From a virus, in IMG/VR virus record IMGVR_UViG_3300009034_003919, positions 1-54,986 of that record: a stretch of 54,986 nucleotides of DNA; one strand, 5' to 3'. A model generated the notes under the pieces. That model was not told the origin of the DNA and made no database searches. It saw nothing but the letters and a program-made list of their open reading frames with translations. This document shows positions 45,791 to 53,935 of the stretch, piece by piece (the stretch's first letter is position 1; every line of letters starts with the position of its first letter). A program made the position numbers and the translations under genes.

Positions 45791-48700
45791 ATGAGTAGAA
45801 TTCCCACCGCAGCGGAAAAAGCGATCCTGCGAATACAACCCTTTCGGTCAAAACTCTATTTAGTCATTGAGAAGGGGACCAGCCTTTTCACCGCCAAAGT
45901 GAACGATCCCTCGATCAGCGAGGGCGAGACCGTCATCACCTATGATGGCGACAGCGGCGAGGGCGACGTCCTCCCGGGGATGACCCTCTTCAATAAATCC
46001 CTCGACGAGATAGGCAACGAGAAGGGGTCGGCCCGGATCAAGAGCATAGACACAGGAGCGGACCAGATCACCATCGAGCCCAACTCGATCGACTGGGGGG
46101 ACGATGACGACCTCCTGGTGGACGGGGTGATGAGGCTATATCGGATCCTTCCGAAGATCACCTCTGGCGTAGTGAAGGAAGACGAGGACAAAACATATAC
46201 GAACCAGAACGACAAGGACAAGCGGAAACCCGTCGCCCTGATGGGATCCCCCAGGCCGGCTTGGACGGGTGAGCCGATCGACTTCTATGGCTGGAGGAGC
46301 TTTGCCAAGGCCTATAACGTCAGCGGCGAAAGGTACGGGATCACTGCCTACCAGTGGGACTTTGACGGCGGAGCGATCGTGGCCGGCGGCGCAACGCTAC
46401 CGGGTACGCCTTCCTCGCCGGTGAGCGTGAAATGGAACACTCCCGGGGAGCGCCACGTGAGCCTCCTGGTCACCGACGACAACGGCAACACCCATAAGGC
46501 CTACAGGCCGGTGATCGTCGTCGATCAGCCCGGCCAGGGCGACAATCCTCCCTATGAAGAGTTCGAGGTCGAACTCCTGGAGGGAGATTGGGAGAGCGGC
46601 GAATGGCGGGCCTCGGTGAGGGTGACGGGCGACGCCGCGCCCTCCGACTTCCCCAACAACGCCTTGGTGATCCTCTTCTGCGAGGACTGGTACGGGGAGA
46701 CGAAGCAGTCGATCGGCGGCTGGTTTGGCCAGGAAGATATCCTCCTCTGCGCCTTCGTCATCGAGGACTCGGTGAGGCAGGATGCAGAGACAGGGGACGT
46801 GACCTTCGAGATCGCCTCCATCGTGAATCAATTGAAAGAGATCGACGTGTGGCCACTTAACTTCAAGGACGTCGACGGCACCCCAAGTGGCTGGCACGAG
46901 TTCAAGGACATGACGATCGAGGATATCTTCTGGCACATCGTGGAAGAGCACACCACGCTGAAGAACATCGCCGACGTCTTCATCTGGACGGGGGTGAGCG
47001 GGGGGAAGAGGGTCGACTTCTTTGACGCCAGCGAGGCATCGGTTTACGACCAACTGGATCAGCAGCTGCTTTCGGCCATCTTCGGCCACCTCGTCTCCAG
47101 CCGCTATTCGAGCGTTCACGGCAACAGGAACTTCAACATGCTGAATATGGATCAGAGGATCCAGGTAGGCCGGGTGATGATGAACCTGGAGAAGCAGGAT
47201 CGGCTAGATGACCTGGAGATCGCAGGGGAGAGGCACAGAGACGCCGTCTGCCAGGTAGACTTCATCGGTTTCATCTACGACGCCAACGGTGATCCGATAG
47301 AGGTCTATTCGCTGGCTCCTGAGAACCAGAAGAACTTCGGTCGGGTTGAGAAGCAGACGGGAATCCTCCTCACGGGATCGACCATTGCCGAGGCCCAAGA
47401 CGAGGCGAATGAGCTGGCGGGGCTCTATCTGGCCTACCAGAATATCCGCTTCCCCAGTGTCACCGTCAATCTGGGTAACTACAGGATCTTCGATCCCGCA
47501 CACCAGGACCTGGTGGGCCTCGCAGTTCAGCCGGCGGACACTCCGAGGGGCTACGATTGGTACGACCCTCAGAGCGGTAAGGCTAAAGAACTCATCGTTC
47601 GCCGGGTGAGCTACGAGATCGACCACGAGGGCGGATACATGACCGCCATTCTTGGCCTTGAGGCTTCCACCTGGGGCAAGGATGGCACCGCGGGGCCCTA
47701 TCCGCCTATCCCGCCACCAGACGAGCCTGACGACCCACCGCCCTGGCCTCCCCCGCCGACTCCGGAGCCCTGGAGGAGGAAAGTCTATGTAGCAACCAAA
47801 GATAAGGGGATCTACTACACCGAGAACTTCTCGGGCCCAGGGGGTGACCACCCCGACTGGGGCACAGTGAACACCGGTTTAGGCTCTTTACAGACACGCT
47901 GTATCGTAGGAGATCCCTTCGCGCCCGCCTATCGGCAATACACGCGGACGACAGAGAAGAAGATATATCGCAGAGAGGGTGGTGGCTCCTGGGTGGCTGT
48001 CCTGACGCCAACGATTATGACAGCAGTGATCTCAGAGTATACTGGCATACCACAGGGTACTCTCAATATTGAGGCAATAACGGGCCCGCAGTGCAACATC
48101 AATGCTCAGGGACACGTTTACGCTTTCGTGCGGTGCTACCAAGCCTTCAAGAACAGGCTCTTCTTCTTTAAGAGCACAGATTACGGAGACAACTGGAGCT
48201 GCTACTACATGGAGGATATGTGGCTTGGAACTTACAAGAACCCTATATGTCTTCGTGTAGGAGCACTCAAGGGTAGCAGCCCCTACTCTGCTGGCCATGT
48301 TCTTTATGCTGTGTACTTCCTTGCTATCGGCAGCTGTGGCCTAACGGTCAGCGTGGATCAAGGGCTGAACTGGAGCACAGGGATAGCTCTTGAGACTTGT
48401 TTTGCTGCAGGAGCCGATGGAGACCTTGCTAGGAGTGCTTCAGATCAGGATGTGATTTATTGGGTTGGGTGGGGGGTAGGTATCGCTCCTCCGTTCCCGC
48501 ATTACACCCTCCAAAAATCTATAAACCGGGGAGGAGCGTTCTCAGTGATCTGGGCTTGCCACTATGCCCCTCCTTCCACGACGCAGCGGCCAAACGTCCA
48601 CATCTGGGACCCTGACGATGCGTACATGGCCGCCGGAGGCCAGAGCGTCCACCACACTACCGACGATTGGGACTCGTACGACACCTATACGAACGCCGAC

Positions 48701-48931
48701 GGCTTCCATGTGGACGGGCTCAGCCGCGTGATGGACGCCAAGCATTACCTGTACTTGTGGAGGTGGGACAACCCCGAGGGGGGGCAGAGCCAGCACGTCA
48801 TCGGGGTTTCCGAGGACAAGGGCGCAACCGTGGAAGGCAAGGCGGGGGACGACCCCGTCACACCGAGCGCGACGTCGATCCCGAACGACTGCGGAGGGGT
48901 GGCAGGGATCCTGCAGATATGGACGGAATGA
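45791..48931 (+). CDS. Baseplate/tail fibre protein with PKD domain and Asp-box propeller
   Basis: The protein has 1046 residues. The first 635 look like a tail-tip or hub protein and include a PKD-like Ig fold (about 157-246; YQWDFDGGAIVAGG, SVKWNTPGERHVSLLVTDDNG). A proline-rich linker (about 637-665) leads to a C-terminal propeller with Asp-box-like repeats (STDYGDNWS, SVDQGLNWS, SEDKGATVE) as in sialidases and sortilin-like proteins. It is probably the receptor or glycan-binding tip. Bases about 47900-48570 look richer in A+T than the rest, indicating a swapped module. Confidence 0.75.
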   Translation: MSRIPTAAEKAILRIQPFRSKLYLVIEKGTSLFTAKVNDPSISEGETVITYDGDSGEGDVLPGMTLFNKSLDEIGNEKGSARIKSIDTGADQITIEPNSIDWGDDDDLLVDGVMRLYRILPKITSGVVKEDEDKTYTNQNDKDKRKPVALMGSPRPAWTGEPIDFYGWRSFAKAYNVSGERYGITAYQWDFDGGAIVAGGATLPGTPSSPVSVKWNTPGERHVSLLVTDDNGNTHKAYRPVIVVDQPGQGDNPPYEEFEVELLEGDWESGEWRASVRVTGDAAPSDFPNNALVILFCEDWYGETKQSIGGWFGQEDILLCAFVIEDSVRQDAETGDVTFEIASIVNQLKEIDVWPLNFKDVDGTPSGWHEFKDMTIEDIFWHIVEEHTTLKNIADVFIWTGVSGGKRVDFFDASEASVYDQLDQQLLSAIFGHLVSSRYSSVHGNRNFNMLNMDQRIQVGRVMMNLEKQDRLDDLEIAGERHRDAVCQVDFIGFIYDANGDPIEVYSLAPENQKNFGRVEKQTGILLTGSTIAEAQDEANELAGLYLAYQNIRFPSVTVNLGNYRIFDPAHQDLVGLAVQPADTPRGYDWYDPQSGKAKELIVRRVSYEIDHEGGYMTAILGLEASTWGKDGTAGPYPPIPPPDEPDDPPPWPPPPTPEPWRRKVYVATKDKGIYYTENFSGPGGDHPDWGTVNTGLGSLQTRCIVGDPFAPAYRQYTRTTEKKIYRREGGGSWVAVLTPTIMTAVISEYTGIPQGTLNIEAITGPQCNINAQGHVYAFVRCYQAFKNRLFFFKSTDYGDNWSCYYMEDMWLGTYKNPICLRVGALKGSSPYSAGHVLYAVYFLAIGSCGLTVSVDQGLNWSTGIALETCFAAGADGDLARSASDQDVIYWVGWGVGIAPPFPHYTLQKSINRGGAFSVIWACHYAPPSTTQRPNVHIWDPDDAYMAAGGQSVHHTTDDWDSYDTYTNADGFHVDGLSRVMDAKHYLYLWRWDNPEGGQSQHVIGVSEDKGATVEGKAGDDPVTPSATSIPNDCGGVAGILQIWTE

Positions 48932-48932
48932 A

Positions 48933-50342
48933 ATGAGAGGTTTGGAGCAGGCCAGATACCAGGCCCAGCGCTCTTTCAAGAGGAGGATCGACGAGAAAGA
49001 GACGCTGAACCCGGCCATCATCGCCAAAGTTGGCAATGGGGCGGGAACGGTGGTGGTGCTTGGTAGACCCGGGTGGATATATGTGCGATTGCACGGTGAC
49101 GACAACCAGCTCACCGAGGCGAAACTGGGGATACCCCTGGATACCGGCAGCCTGAACGATGCCTGGGTGAGGGTGAGGAAAGCAAGCCCACGAAAGGCAT
49201 CCTACTACGTCGTGCAGGAATTCGTTACCTCCAGCACGGGAGACCCCGCTCCCCCAATGTCGGCTCATCCTCTCGATCCCGATGGTGGGCCGCATACGGG
49301 AACCCTCCCAGAGGCCAAAGTAGAGTTCGATGATTCGACGGGCCACGATCACGCAGGCAGCGGGGGCAAAGGGAAGAAGATCAGCCATCCCGATCTGCTT
49401 GGCGTGACAGCGGACCAACACCATCTTAAGATCCATGCCCCCGCCCATAAGAGTGGGGGGGAGCAGCCCCTGGATGTGAAAGAGCTGGTGGACAGCGAAG
49501 GGCGGCTGCTGACCGGAGTTCAAAAGGCCGACCTCACCGATGGGGGATTGACTGTGCTCCACCAGCACGCAGGAGGGGCAACAGCCAGCGTGTTGATCAC
49601 CCTCACCAACCGCACGGGCGGTCAACGGACGGCGGGGGATGTCGTGGTGACAGACCCCGATGATGATGAGTCGTTCGTGGGCACGGCGGCGGTTGGCTAC
49701 CAGGGCAAAGTGCTGGTGGTAGGGGAAACCATCGCAGACCTGACCGGGGGCCTTTGCTGGGAGCGAGGCGGCCCCTTCGATGTCAAAGTGACTGGCGCAG
49801 TCGATAGAAACGACGGCCTTCGCACCTCGGCTACGATCTATCGGGCGGCGGCTGCCCCTTCTTTGACTGGCACGGGCGTGTTCGCCATTGCCCTCTCTCC
49901 GAACATCAGCGGTGAGGGGACGATCAAGGCCGTCTTCTTGGATGCTATTGGTGGTGGAGGGGGCGGCGTAGGTGGTGGTTCAGAAGTCGCGGGTTGTCAT
50001 GTTATCTCCTACCCAGTCAGCAATGAAACCCTCAATGAAGGGAATACCTATACATCGGGCGATTTGAGGGATGGCACGTATGTACCCGTCGATGCCGTTG
50101 GTGTATGGTTGATGCTGCATGGGAAGGCGAGCGTTAGTGCGAAAGTTCTTGCTGTGGATTCCGCAGATGATATCCCCGATAGCTACAGTTCTCGGCTCAT
50201 GTCGCAAGCGGCCAATACAAGTAACGCCGGCCTTACAATGGTACGACTGGGGACGGGTGAAAACGCAGGAAAAATCAAGATTAAAGCCATAACAGGCAAT
50301 TGGATATCGATATATGCTTGGCCTGTTGGGTACTGGAAGTAG
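48933..50342 (+). CDS. Tail fibre-like structural protein
   Basis: The protein has 469 residues. It has an N-terminal helix, a His/Asp-rich middle (STGHDHAGSGGKGKKISHPD; DQHHLKIHAPAHKSGG) typical of metal-binding phage fibre shafts, beta-rich segments, a Gly linker (AIGGGGGGVGGG) and a C-terminal domain (EVAGCHVISYPVSNETLNEG). From about 49980 on, the base composition is clearly less G+C-rich, so the terminal domain may be recently exchanged. It is likely part of the host-recognition apparatus with the preceding protein. Confidence 0.65.
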   Translation: MRGLEQARYQAQRSFKRRIDEKETLNPAIIAKVGNGAGTVVVLGRPGWIYVRLHGDDNQLTEAKLGIPLDTGSLNDAWVRVRKASPRKASYYVVQEFVTSSTGDPAPPMSAHPLDPDGGPHTGTLPEAKVEFDDSTGHDHAGSGGKGKKISHPDLLGVTADQHHLKIHAPAHKSGGEQPLDVKELVDSEGRLLTGVQKADLTDGGLTVLHQHAGGATASVLITLTNRTGGQRTAGDVVVTDPDDDESFVGTAAVGYQGKVLVVGETIADLTGGLCWERGGPFDVKVTGAVDRNDGLRTSATIYRAAAAPSLTGTGVFAIALSPNISGEGTIKAVFLDAIGGGGGGVGGGSEVAGCHVISYPVSNETLNEGNTYTSGDLRDGTYVPVDAVGVWLMLHGKASVSAKVLAVDSADDIPDSYSSRLMSQAANTSNAGLTMVRLGTGENAGKIKIKAITGNWISIYAWPVGYWK

Positions 50343-50409
50343 GTAGCAATTTCGTAGCAGGCTCACGAGCCACTCTGTACGGGATCAGTTAGACTGAAAG
50401 GAGGACAAC

Positions 50410-50565
50410 ATGGACCACCTACAACATCTCCTGATGGCCTTCGCGCTGGGGATGCCGCCGGGGATCCTTTTTGGTTTCCTGGTCGGCTACCATGCCGGGA
50501 AGGCCCAGATTCTGGAGAGGTACCTCAAGATCGAAGTGGGCTGGGGTCCGAAAAGTGTCACCTAA
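50410..50565 (+). CDS. 51-residue single-pass membrane protein, lysis region
   Basis: ATG 50410 follows AAAGGAGGA. The product has one membrane helix (LLMAFALGMPPGILFGFLVGYHAG) and a short basic/aromatic tail. Its end overlaps the next GTG by 11 bases. The place between fibre and holin genes suggests a lysis accessory, but no motif proves it. Confidence 0.55.
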   Translation: MDHLQHLLMAFALGMPPGILFGFLVGYHAGKAQILERYLKIEVGWGPKSVT

Positions 50566-50782
50566 GAAGAAGGAGAGCCTCCGGTCCTACGTGAGGCTCG
50601 ACCTGGCCTTGTACGCCGTGATCATCGTAATTTGCGTGCTCGCTCTGGCCACCTTGACAGGACACAAGCCGGATCTCGGTGTCCTGACAGCGCTGATCGG
50701 GTTGGCAACTGCCCTCGTGACCGCGCTGATTACCTATTTGCGAGGGAAGGCGGCGAACAATGAGGAAGAGGGGAAGTCATGA
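50555..50782 (+). CDS. Holin-like two-helix membrane protein
   Basis: GTG 50555 starts a 75-residue product with a basic N-terminus (SPKKKESLRSYV), two hydrophobic helices (LALYAVIIVICVLALATL and LGVLTALIGLATALVTALITYL) and a charged tail. The size and topology fit class II holins, and the lysis enzyme starts within its stop. It would form the membrane lesion that triggers lysis. Confidence 0.7.
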   Translation: MSPKKKESLRSYVRLDLALYAVIIVICVLALATLTGHKPDLGVLTALIGLATALVTALITYLRGKAANNEEEGKS

Positions 50783-52563
50783 CGTTTGCGGATTACGAGC
50801 GGCCGGCCACCCTCCGGGGCTTGCACGGCTCCCACACAAACACTGTCTCCTTTGACAGACCGAAGTGGCTGGACATCGTGAGATCCGTCCTGCCTCATGG
50901 CGGCTGGTTCAAGATAGTCGATACCGAGAACGCAGGGCAGAAGGAATGGGCCAGGATGCTCAGGGGAGCAGGGATCATGCCTATCATTCGGCCCTTCCTC
51001 CCCACTTGCACGCCGGTACCCGATGCACTGAAGGCCTATATCATCGAGGGGATCACCAAATGGATCGAGCCCTGGAACGAGCCAAATATCGATGAGGGAT
51101 GGCCTGGGCGTGAGAACTTCACAGGCGTGGCCGAACTGGTAGACTCCTGGCTTGCCGAGGCGGAGAAGATCATTAGCTGGGGCGGCTATCCCGCCTTCCC
51201 CTCCTTTGCCCAGTGCGGTCCCCACCCCGATTACTCTAGCGTTAAGTGGTACAAGCTCCTTTTCGCCTACATGGGTGATCACTGTCGCGATAGGGCAAGG
51301 GCAGTCTTTCTGAACGGAGCCTGGCTCGCCGTGCATGACGCCGTCCTCAATCGCTTCTGGAAAGATCAAGAGGGCCAATATCACTTCGAGCACCCCTACA
51401 GCGAGCTGGTCTATGAGCACATCGGCTGGAGGCCGACCCTCTGGGAAGACGACAGCTCTCTCATCGGCCACCAGGTGCCCGTCTACCTCATGAAAAAGCA
51501 CCTGGGAGAGGACATTGATGTCCCCGTGATCTCCACCGAGGGAGGCGTCTTCGCAGCGTTGATCGGCGTGCAGGCCGACGGTGCGTACCCTGCCTTCGAT
51601 GAGGGTGAACATGCCAGGGCCACGGTGGCCATGTATCGCTGGCTGGAGCGGTATCAGAAGACCTACCCCTGGTACTTCGGCATGTGCCCCTGGAAGTTCG
51701 CCCCCTTCGGTCATCAGCACGATGCGTGGCCTGGGGACAACTGGATAAAAAAGGGAGGCAAAAGACTGGCCGTAGTGGAGGCCGTCAAAAGGATGGGCCC
51801 GTCCGATCCTGACGCAAAGCCGATAGGACCGATCGGGCTCTTCCGGGAGGAACCGATGGAGAAGCCGATTAGAGTACTCATCCGCGAGGATATAACGGAT
51901 CCAGGCAGCGCCAAGATTCGGGTTGATACCCTGGAGCTGGAAGGATATCTGCGAGGAGTGGTCCCTTGCGAGATGCCTCCCTCCTGGCCGAAGGAAGCGC
52001 TCAAGGCGCAGGCTGTGGCGGCCAGGTGCTACGCAGAAAGGGCTCGCGCACATCCGAGGCACGAAGAGGATGGGGCGGATCTGTGCAACACGGAGCACTG
52101 TCAAGTGTGGCTGCCCAGCCATTTCAATTCTACGGACGAGGCTGTCGAAGAAACTAGGGGCATCGTAGCGCGCTATGAGGGACAAATCATCAACGCCTTC
52201 TACTCCGGGCATTGCGGAGGTCGTACCCTGGGGAACGAGGAGGTTTGGGGAGGAGTACCCCTTCCCTATTGCAGGGGCGTGGATTGCATAGCCAAAGGGA
52301 AGCGTTGGGGCAGCGAGCAATATGGTCACCGGGTGGGCCTGTGCCAGTGGGGAGCTCATGACATGGCGCAGCAAGGCCACGACTATATCACGATCCTGAA
52401 GCACTACTATGAGGGGATCACCATCGAGGGGGCGGAGATCCCCTGCGAGGACCGGGTCCGGGAACTGGAGGCTATCGTCGCCGAGCGCGACGCCACTATC
52501 GAGGACTATCGGAATAAGGCAAGGGGGGCGAGGGACATACTCGATGGGATGCTTGAGTCGTGA
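50779..52563 (+). CDS. Lysis enzyme: glycosidase-fold domain plus SpoIID domain
   Basis: The protein has 594 residues. Residues 1-330 look like a clan-A glycoside hydrolase, with candidate acid/base Glu in IEPWNEPN and nucleophile Glu in VISTEGG. Residues about 360-560 are a SpoIID/LytB domain: LELEGYLRGVVPCEMPPSWPKEALKAQAVAAR (catalytic Glu in PCEMP), INAFYSGHCGGRT, HRVGLCQWGAHDMAQQGHDY. SpoIID proteins are lytic transglycosylases acting on peptidoglycan in sporulation. Use as an endolysin, fused to a glycosidase, is unusual. A short coiled coil ends the protein. No signal peptide is present, fitting holin-dependent release. Confidence 0.8.
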   Translation: MTFADYERPATLRGLHGSHTNTVSFDRPKWLDIVRSVLPHGGWFKIVDTENAGQKEWARMLRGAGIMPIIRPFLPTCTPVPDALKAYIIEGITKWIEPWNEPNIDEGWPGRENFTGVAELVDSWLAEAEKIISWGGYPAFPSFAQCGPHPDYSSVKWYKLLFAYMGDHCRDRARAVFLNGAWLAVHDAVLNRFWKDQEGQYHFEHPYSELVYEHIGWRPTLWEDDSSLIGHQVPVYLMKKHLGEDIDVPVISTEGGVFAALIGVQADGAYPAFDEGEHARATVAMYRWLERYQKTYPWYFGMCPWKFAPFGHQHDAWPGDNWIKKGGKRLAVVEAVKRMGPSDPDAKPIGPIGLFREEPMEKPIRVLIREDITDPGSAKIRVDTLELEGYLRGVVPCEMPPSWPKEALKAQAVAARCYAERARAHPRHEEDGADLCNTEHCQVWLPSHFNSTDEAVEETRGIVARYEGQIINAFYSGHCGGRTLGNEEVWGGVPLPYCRGVDCIAKGKRWGSEQYGHRVGLCQWGAHDMAQQGHDYITILKHYYEGITIEGAEIPCEDRVRELEAIVAERDATIEDYRNKARGARDILDGMLES

Positions 52564-52648
52564 GATCCTGATCACGCTGATGCTTCTCGCTCTCCTTGTG
52601 GTCATCTACTGCATCCTTTGGCCGGCGGGACACTGGGAGATGCTGTGA
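52553..52648 (+). CDS. Possible 31-residue membrane peptide
   Basis: A frame from TTG 52553 overlaps the lysis gene end and gives SREILITLMLLALLVVIYCILWPAG: one strong membrane helix. The ribosome site is weak; an internal ATG at 52580 would be too short. It could be a lysis accessory or chance. Confidence 0.35.
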   Translation: MSREILITLMLLALLVVIYCILWPAGHWEML

Positions 52649-52658
52649 TGCTTAATGC

Positions 52659-52742
52659 TGTGGGGCCCCACAAAAACGGTTAAGACAGATATCTGTCCAC
52701 GTACGCCTAGACTTTCCGCTGGAGAGAGACGTTTTCTTAACC
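52659..52742. repeat. Cluster of perfect palindromes and an inverted repeat
   Basis: TGTGGGGCCCCACA (52659-52672) and GACAGATATCTGTC (52684-52697) are both perfect 14-base palindromes. GGTTAAGA (52678-52685) and TCTTAACC (52735-52742) are perfect inverted repeats enclosing the second. The stretch is the leader of the last phage gene. Dimeric-protein sites or an RNA control element are possible. Confidence 0.7.
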
Positions 52743-52770
52743 AAACTAGAAAGGAAAGGAGGTGAAAGAG

Positions 52771-53238
52771 ATGAAGAAGGTTGTGCGAACCGCGATCGCG
52801 GTCATCTTGGTGTTCACGCTCATGGCCACCCCGGTATGTGCCGCTCCGGCAACGCCGGAGGAATACGGGGCGAAGATCCTGGAGTACATCGGGCTCTTCT
52901 TCGCCGATCCCCGCGTGCAGACGATCCTGGGGTTGATCATCTTGGAGGTATTCCTGGCCGTGGCTGCCGCCCTAAAGAAAGGCCAATTTGAGTGGCGTCG
53001 GCTGGCCGACTTCTACCGGACCATGGTGATCCCTTATCTCCTCGGCTTTCTCGGGTTCTTCCTGGCGGGAAAATTTGTGAAACTGGCGCTTGTAGAACCC
53101 TATGATGTGATCGTCGGCGAGGGAGCGATCTGGCTGGCCTGGATCACCCTGGTCTTCAACCTTGTGGCAGACATATATGCCAAGGCGAAAGAGCTGGGGA
53201 TCCCGCTGCCAGATCTTCCGGGGTTTCCGCCGGAATGA
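52771..53238 (+). CDS. Exported multi-pass membrane protein, last phage gene
   Basis: ATG 52771 follows AAAGGAGG. The 155-residue protein has a signal peptide (MKKVVRTAIAVILVF..TPVCA) and at least two further membrane segments (VQTILGLIILEVFLAVAAAL; VIPYLLGFLGFFLAGKFV; WLAWITLVFNLVADIYA). It may be a second holin-type or lysis-modulating protein; the family is not recognised. Confidence 0.6.
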   Translation: MKKVVRTAIAVILVFTLMATPVCAAPATPEEYGAKILEYIGLFFADPRVQTILGLIILEVFLAVAAALKKGQFEWRRLADFYRTMVIPYLLGFLGFFLAGKFVKLALVEPYDVIVGEGAIWLAWITLVFNLVADIYAKAKELGIPLPDLPGFPPE

Positions 53239-53243
53239 AATTG

Positions 53244-53252
53244 TGATATAAT
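53244..53252 (+). promoter_or_regulatory. Extended -10 promoter-like sequence
   Basis: TGATATAAT is a perfect extended -10. No good -35 exists. Only a short stretch and a terminator follow before attR, so any transcript would be about 45 bases. Confidence 0.4.
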
Positions 53253-53275
53253 GATCTGGCGGGATCGAGATCAGG

Positions 53276-53309
53276 AGAGAGCCCCGGATGTTCGGGGCTC
53301 TCTTTGTTT
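53276..53309 (+). terminator. Terminator at the right prophage end
   Basis: AGAGAGCCCCG (53276-53286) and CGGGGCTCTCT (53293-53303) form a perfect 11-base stem with TTTGTTT after it. It ends where the attachment-site arm begins (53310), insulating prophage and flank from late transcription. Confidence 0.9.
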
Positions 53310-53345
53310 ATGCTGCCTTCTTCACCAACGATGAGATGCGGATCA
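53310..53345. other. attR, right prophage junction
   Basis: The phage arm ATGCTGCCTT (53310-53319) is followed by C and the shared core TTCAC (53321-53325), with the presumed crossover AC at 53324-53325, then capsid-gene DNA (CAACGATGAGATGCGG). Together with attL it rebuilds an attP with perfect 10-base arms and an attB inside the capsid gene. Confidence 0.8.
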
Positions 53346-53413
53346 AGTGCCGCTTCATCGTGGCCGTGGGGATTGGGGATTACCGGGCTCTGCACAAGAA
53401 CAATGTAGCCTAG
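53321..53413 (+). pseudogene. 3' part of the resident prophage's capsid-like gene
   Basis: In the frame that continues 1-213 this reads FTNDEMRIKCRFIVAVGIGDYRALHKNNVA and stops at TAG. RCRF-type strands and DYRA near the end are typical of phage head protein C-termini. Excision would restore one continuous frame across FTN. Confidence 0.7.
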
Positions 53414-53504
53414 CGCGAAGCGGATCGCGAACGGTCGGGGCGGTGCACGGGCTCAAGATGGCTGTTCTCGATGATGGCCGCGCCCCGCCGAAACCAAAAT
53501 ATGC

Positions 53505-53588
53505 CTGGTCTCGGATTCCTGTAAGGAAAATCCGAGACCAGCGAGAGAATTAAATCCGAGACCAGGGGAGAATTGAGTCCGAGAGCAG
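53505..53588. repeat. 13-mer array downstream of the split capsid gene
   Basis: AATCCGAGACCAG occurs at 53529-53541 and 53553-53565. Its complement CTGGTCTCGGATT is at 53505-53517, and a two-mismatch version is at 53577-53588. The inverted pair makes a 13-base stem with an 11-base loop; the direct copies lie about 24 bases apart. It could be a terminator plus repeats, or protein-binding sites. The rest of 53414-53608 shows nothing else convincing. Confidence 0.75.
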
Positions 53589-53608
53589 GAAGAGAAATAG
53601 GAGGCGAA

Positions 53609-53881
53609 ATGGATATCGCAGCACATAAGACGTTGACGACTGATGGAGCGGTGAAGAGCGGGCCGGGAGCGTTGGTGGCGGTGGCCCTCAGCGGGGGCAC
53701 GGACGCGGCGACAGTTGTCCTCTACGACAACACGGCGGCCTCGGGGACGGTGCTATGCACCCTGAAGGCAGCGGCCAACGAGAGCGCCGTCTTCACGCCG
53801 GCTTTGCCCTACGCCTTCGCCAAGGGCTGCTACGCAGACCTGACGGGCACGGGGCCGGAAGTGACGGTGGTCTATTTGTAG
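53609..53881 (+). CDS. Small beta-rich phage structural protein (resident prophage)
   Basis: ATG 53609 follows AGGAGG. The 90-residue protein (MDIAAHKTLTTDGAVKSGPG; GALVAVALSGGTDAATVVLYDN; CTLKAAANESAVFTPALPYA) resembles small beta-sandwich decoration or head-associated proteins encoded after capsid genes. It belongs to the older prophage that surrounds the inserted one. Confidence 0.6.
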   Translation: MDIAAHKTLTTDGAVKSGPGALVAVALSGGTDAATVVLYDNTAASGTVLCTLKAAANESAVFTPALPYAFAKGCYADLTGTGPEVTVVYL

Positions 53882-53935
53882 GTGAGACACACCGCTACAT
53901 GTTCCTTTGCTTTGCCAAGGGCTATCACGGTCGCG

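Noticed and set aside
45226-45798. A 190-codon plus-strand frame between tail genes
   Set aside because: It is the shadow of the LAGLIDADG gene, whose catalytic helix, promoter and ribosome site are on the minus strand.
50734-52605. A 623-codon minus-strand frame opposite the lysis gene
   Set aside because: The plus strand carries clear SpoIID and glycosidase motifs. The antisense product is Pro/Arg/His-rich without domains, a composition artefact.
53347-53553. A 68-codon frame after attR
   Set aside because: It reads out of frame through the capsid C-terminus and then through a repeat array, has no ribosome site, and its product is low-quality.
53505-53588. CRISPR array
   Set aside because: The repeats are 13 bases with gaps of about 11 bases or less and one copy is inverted; no spacers of CRISPR length exist here or elsewhere in the window.
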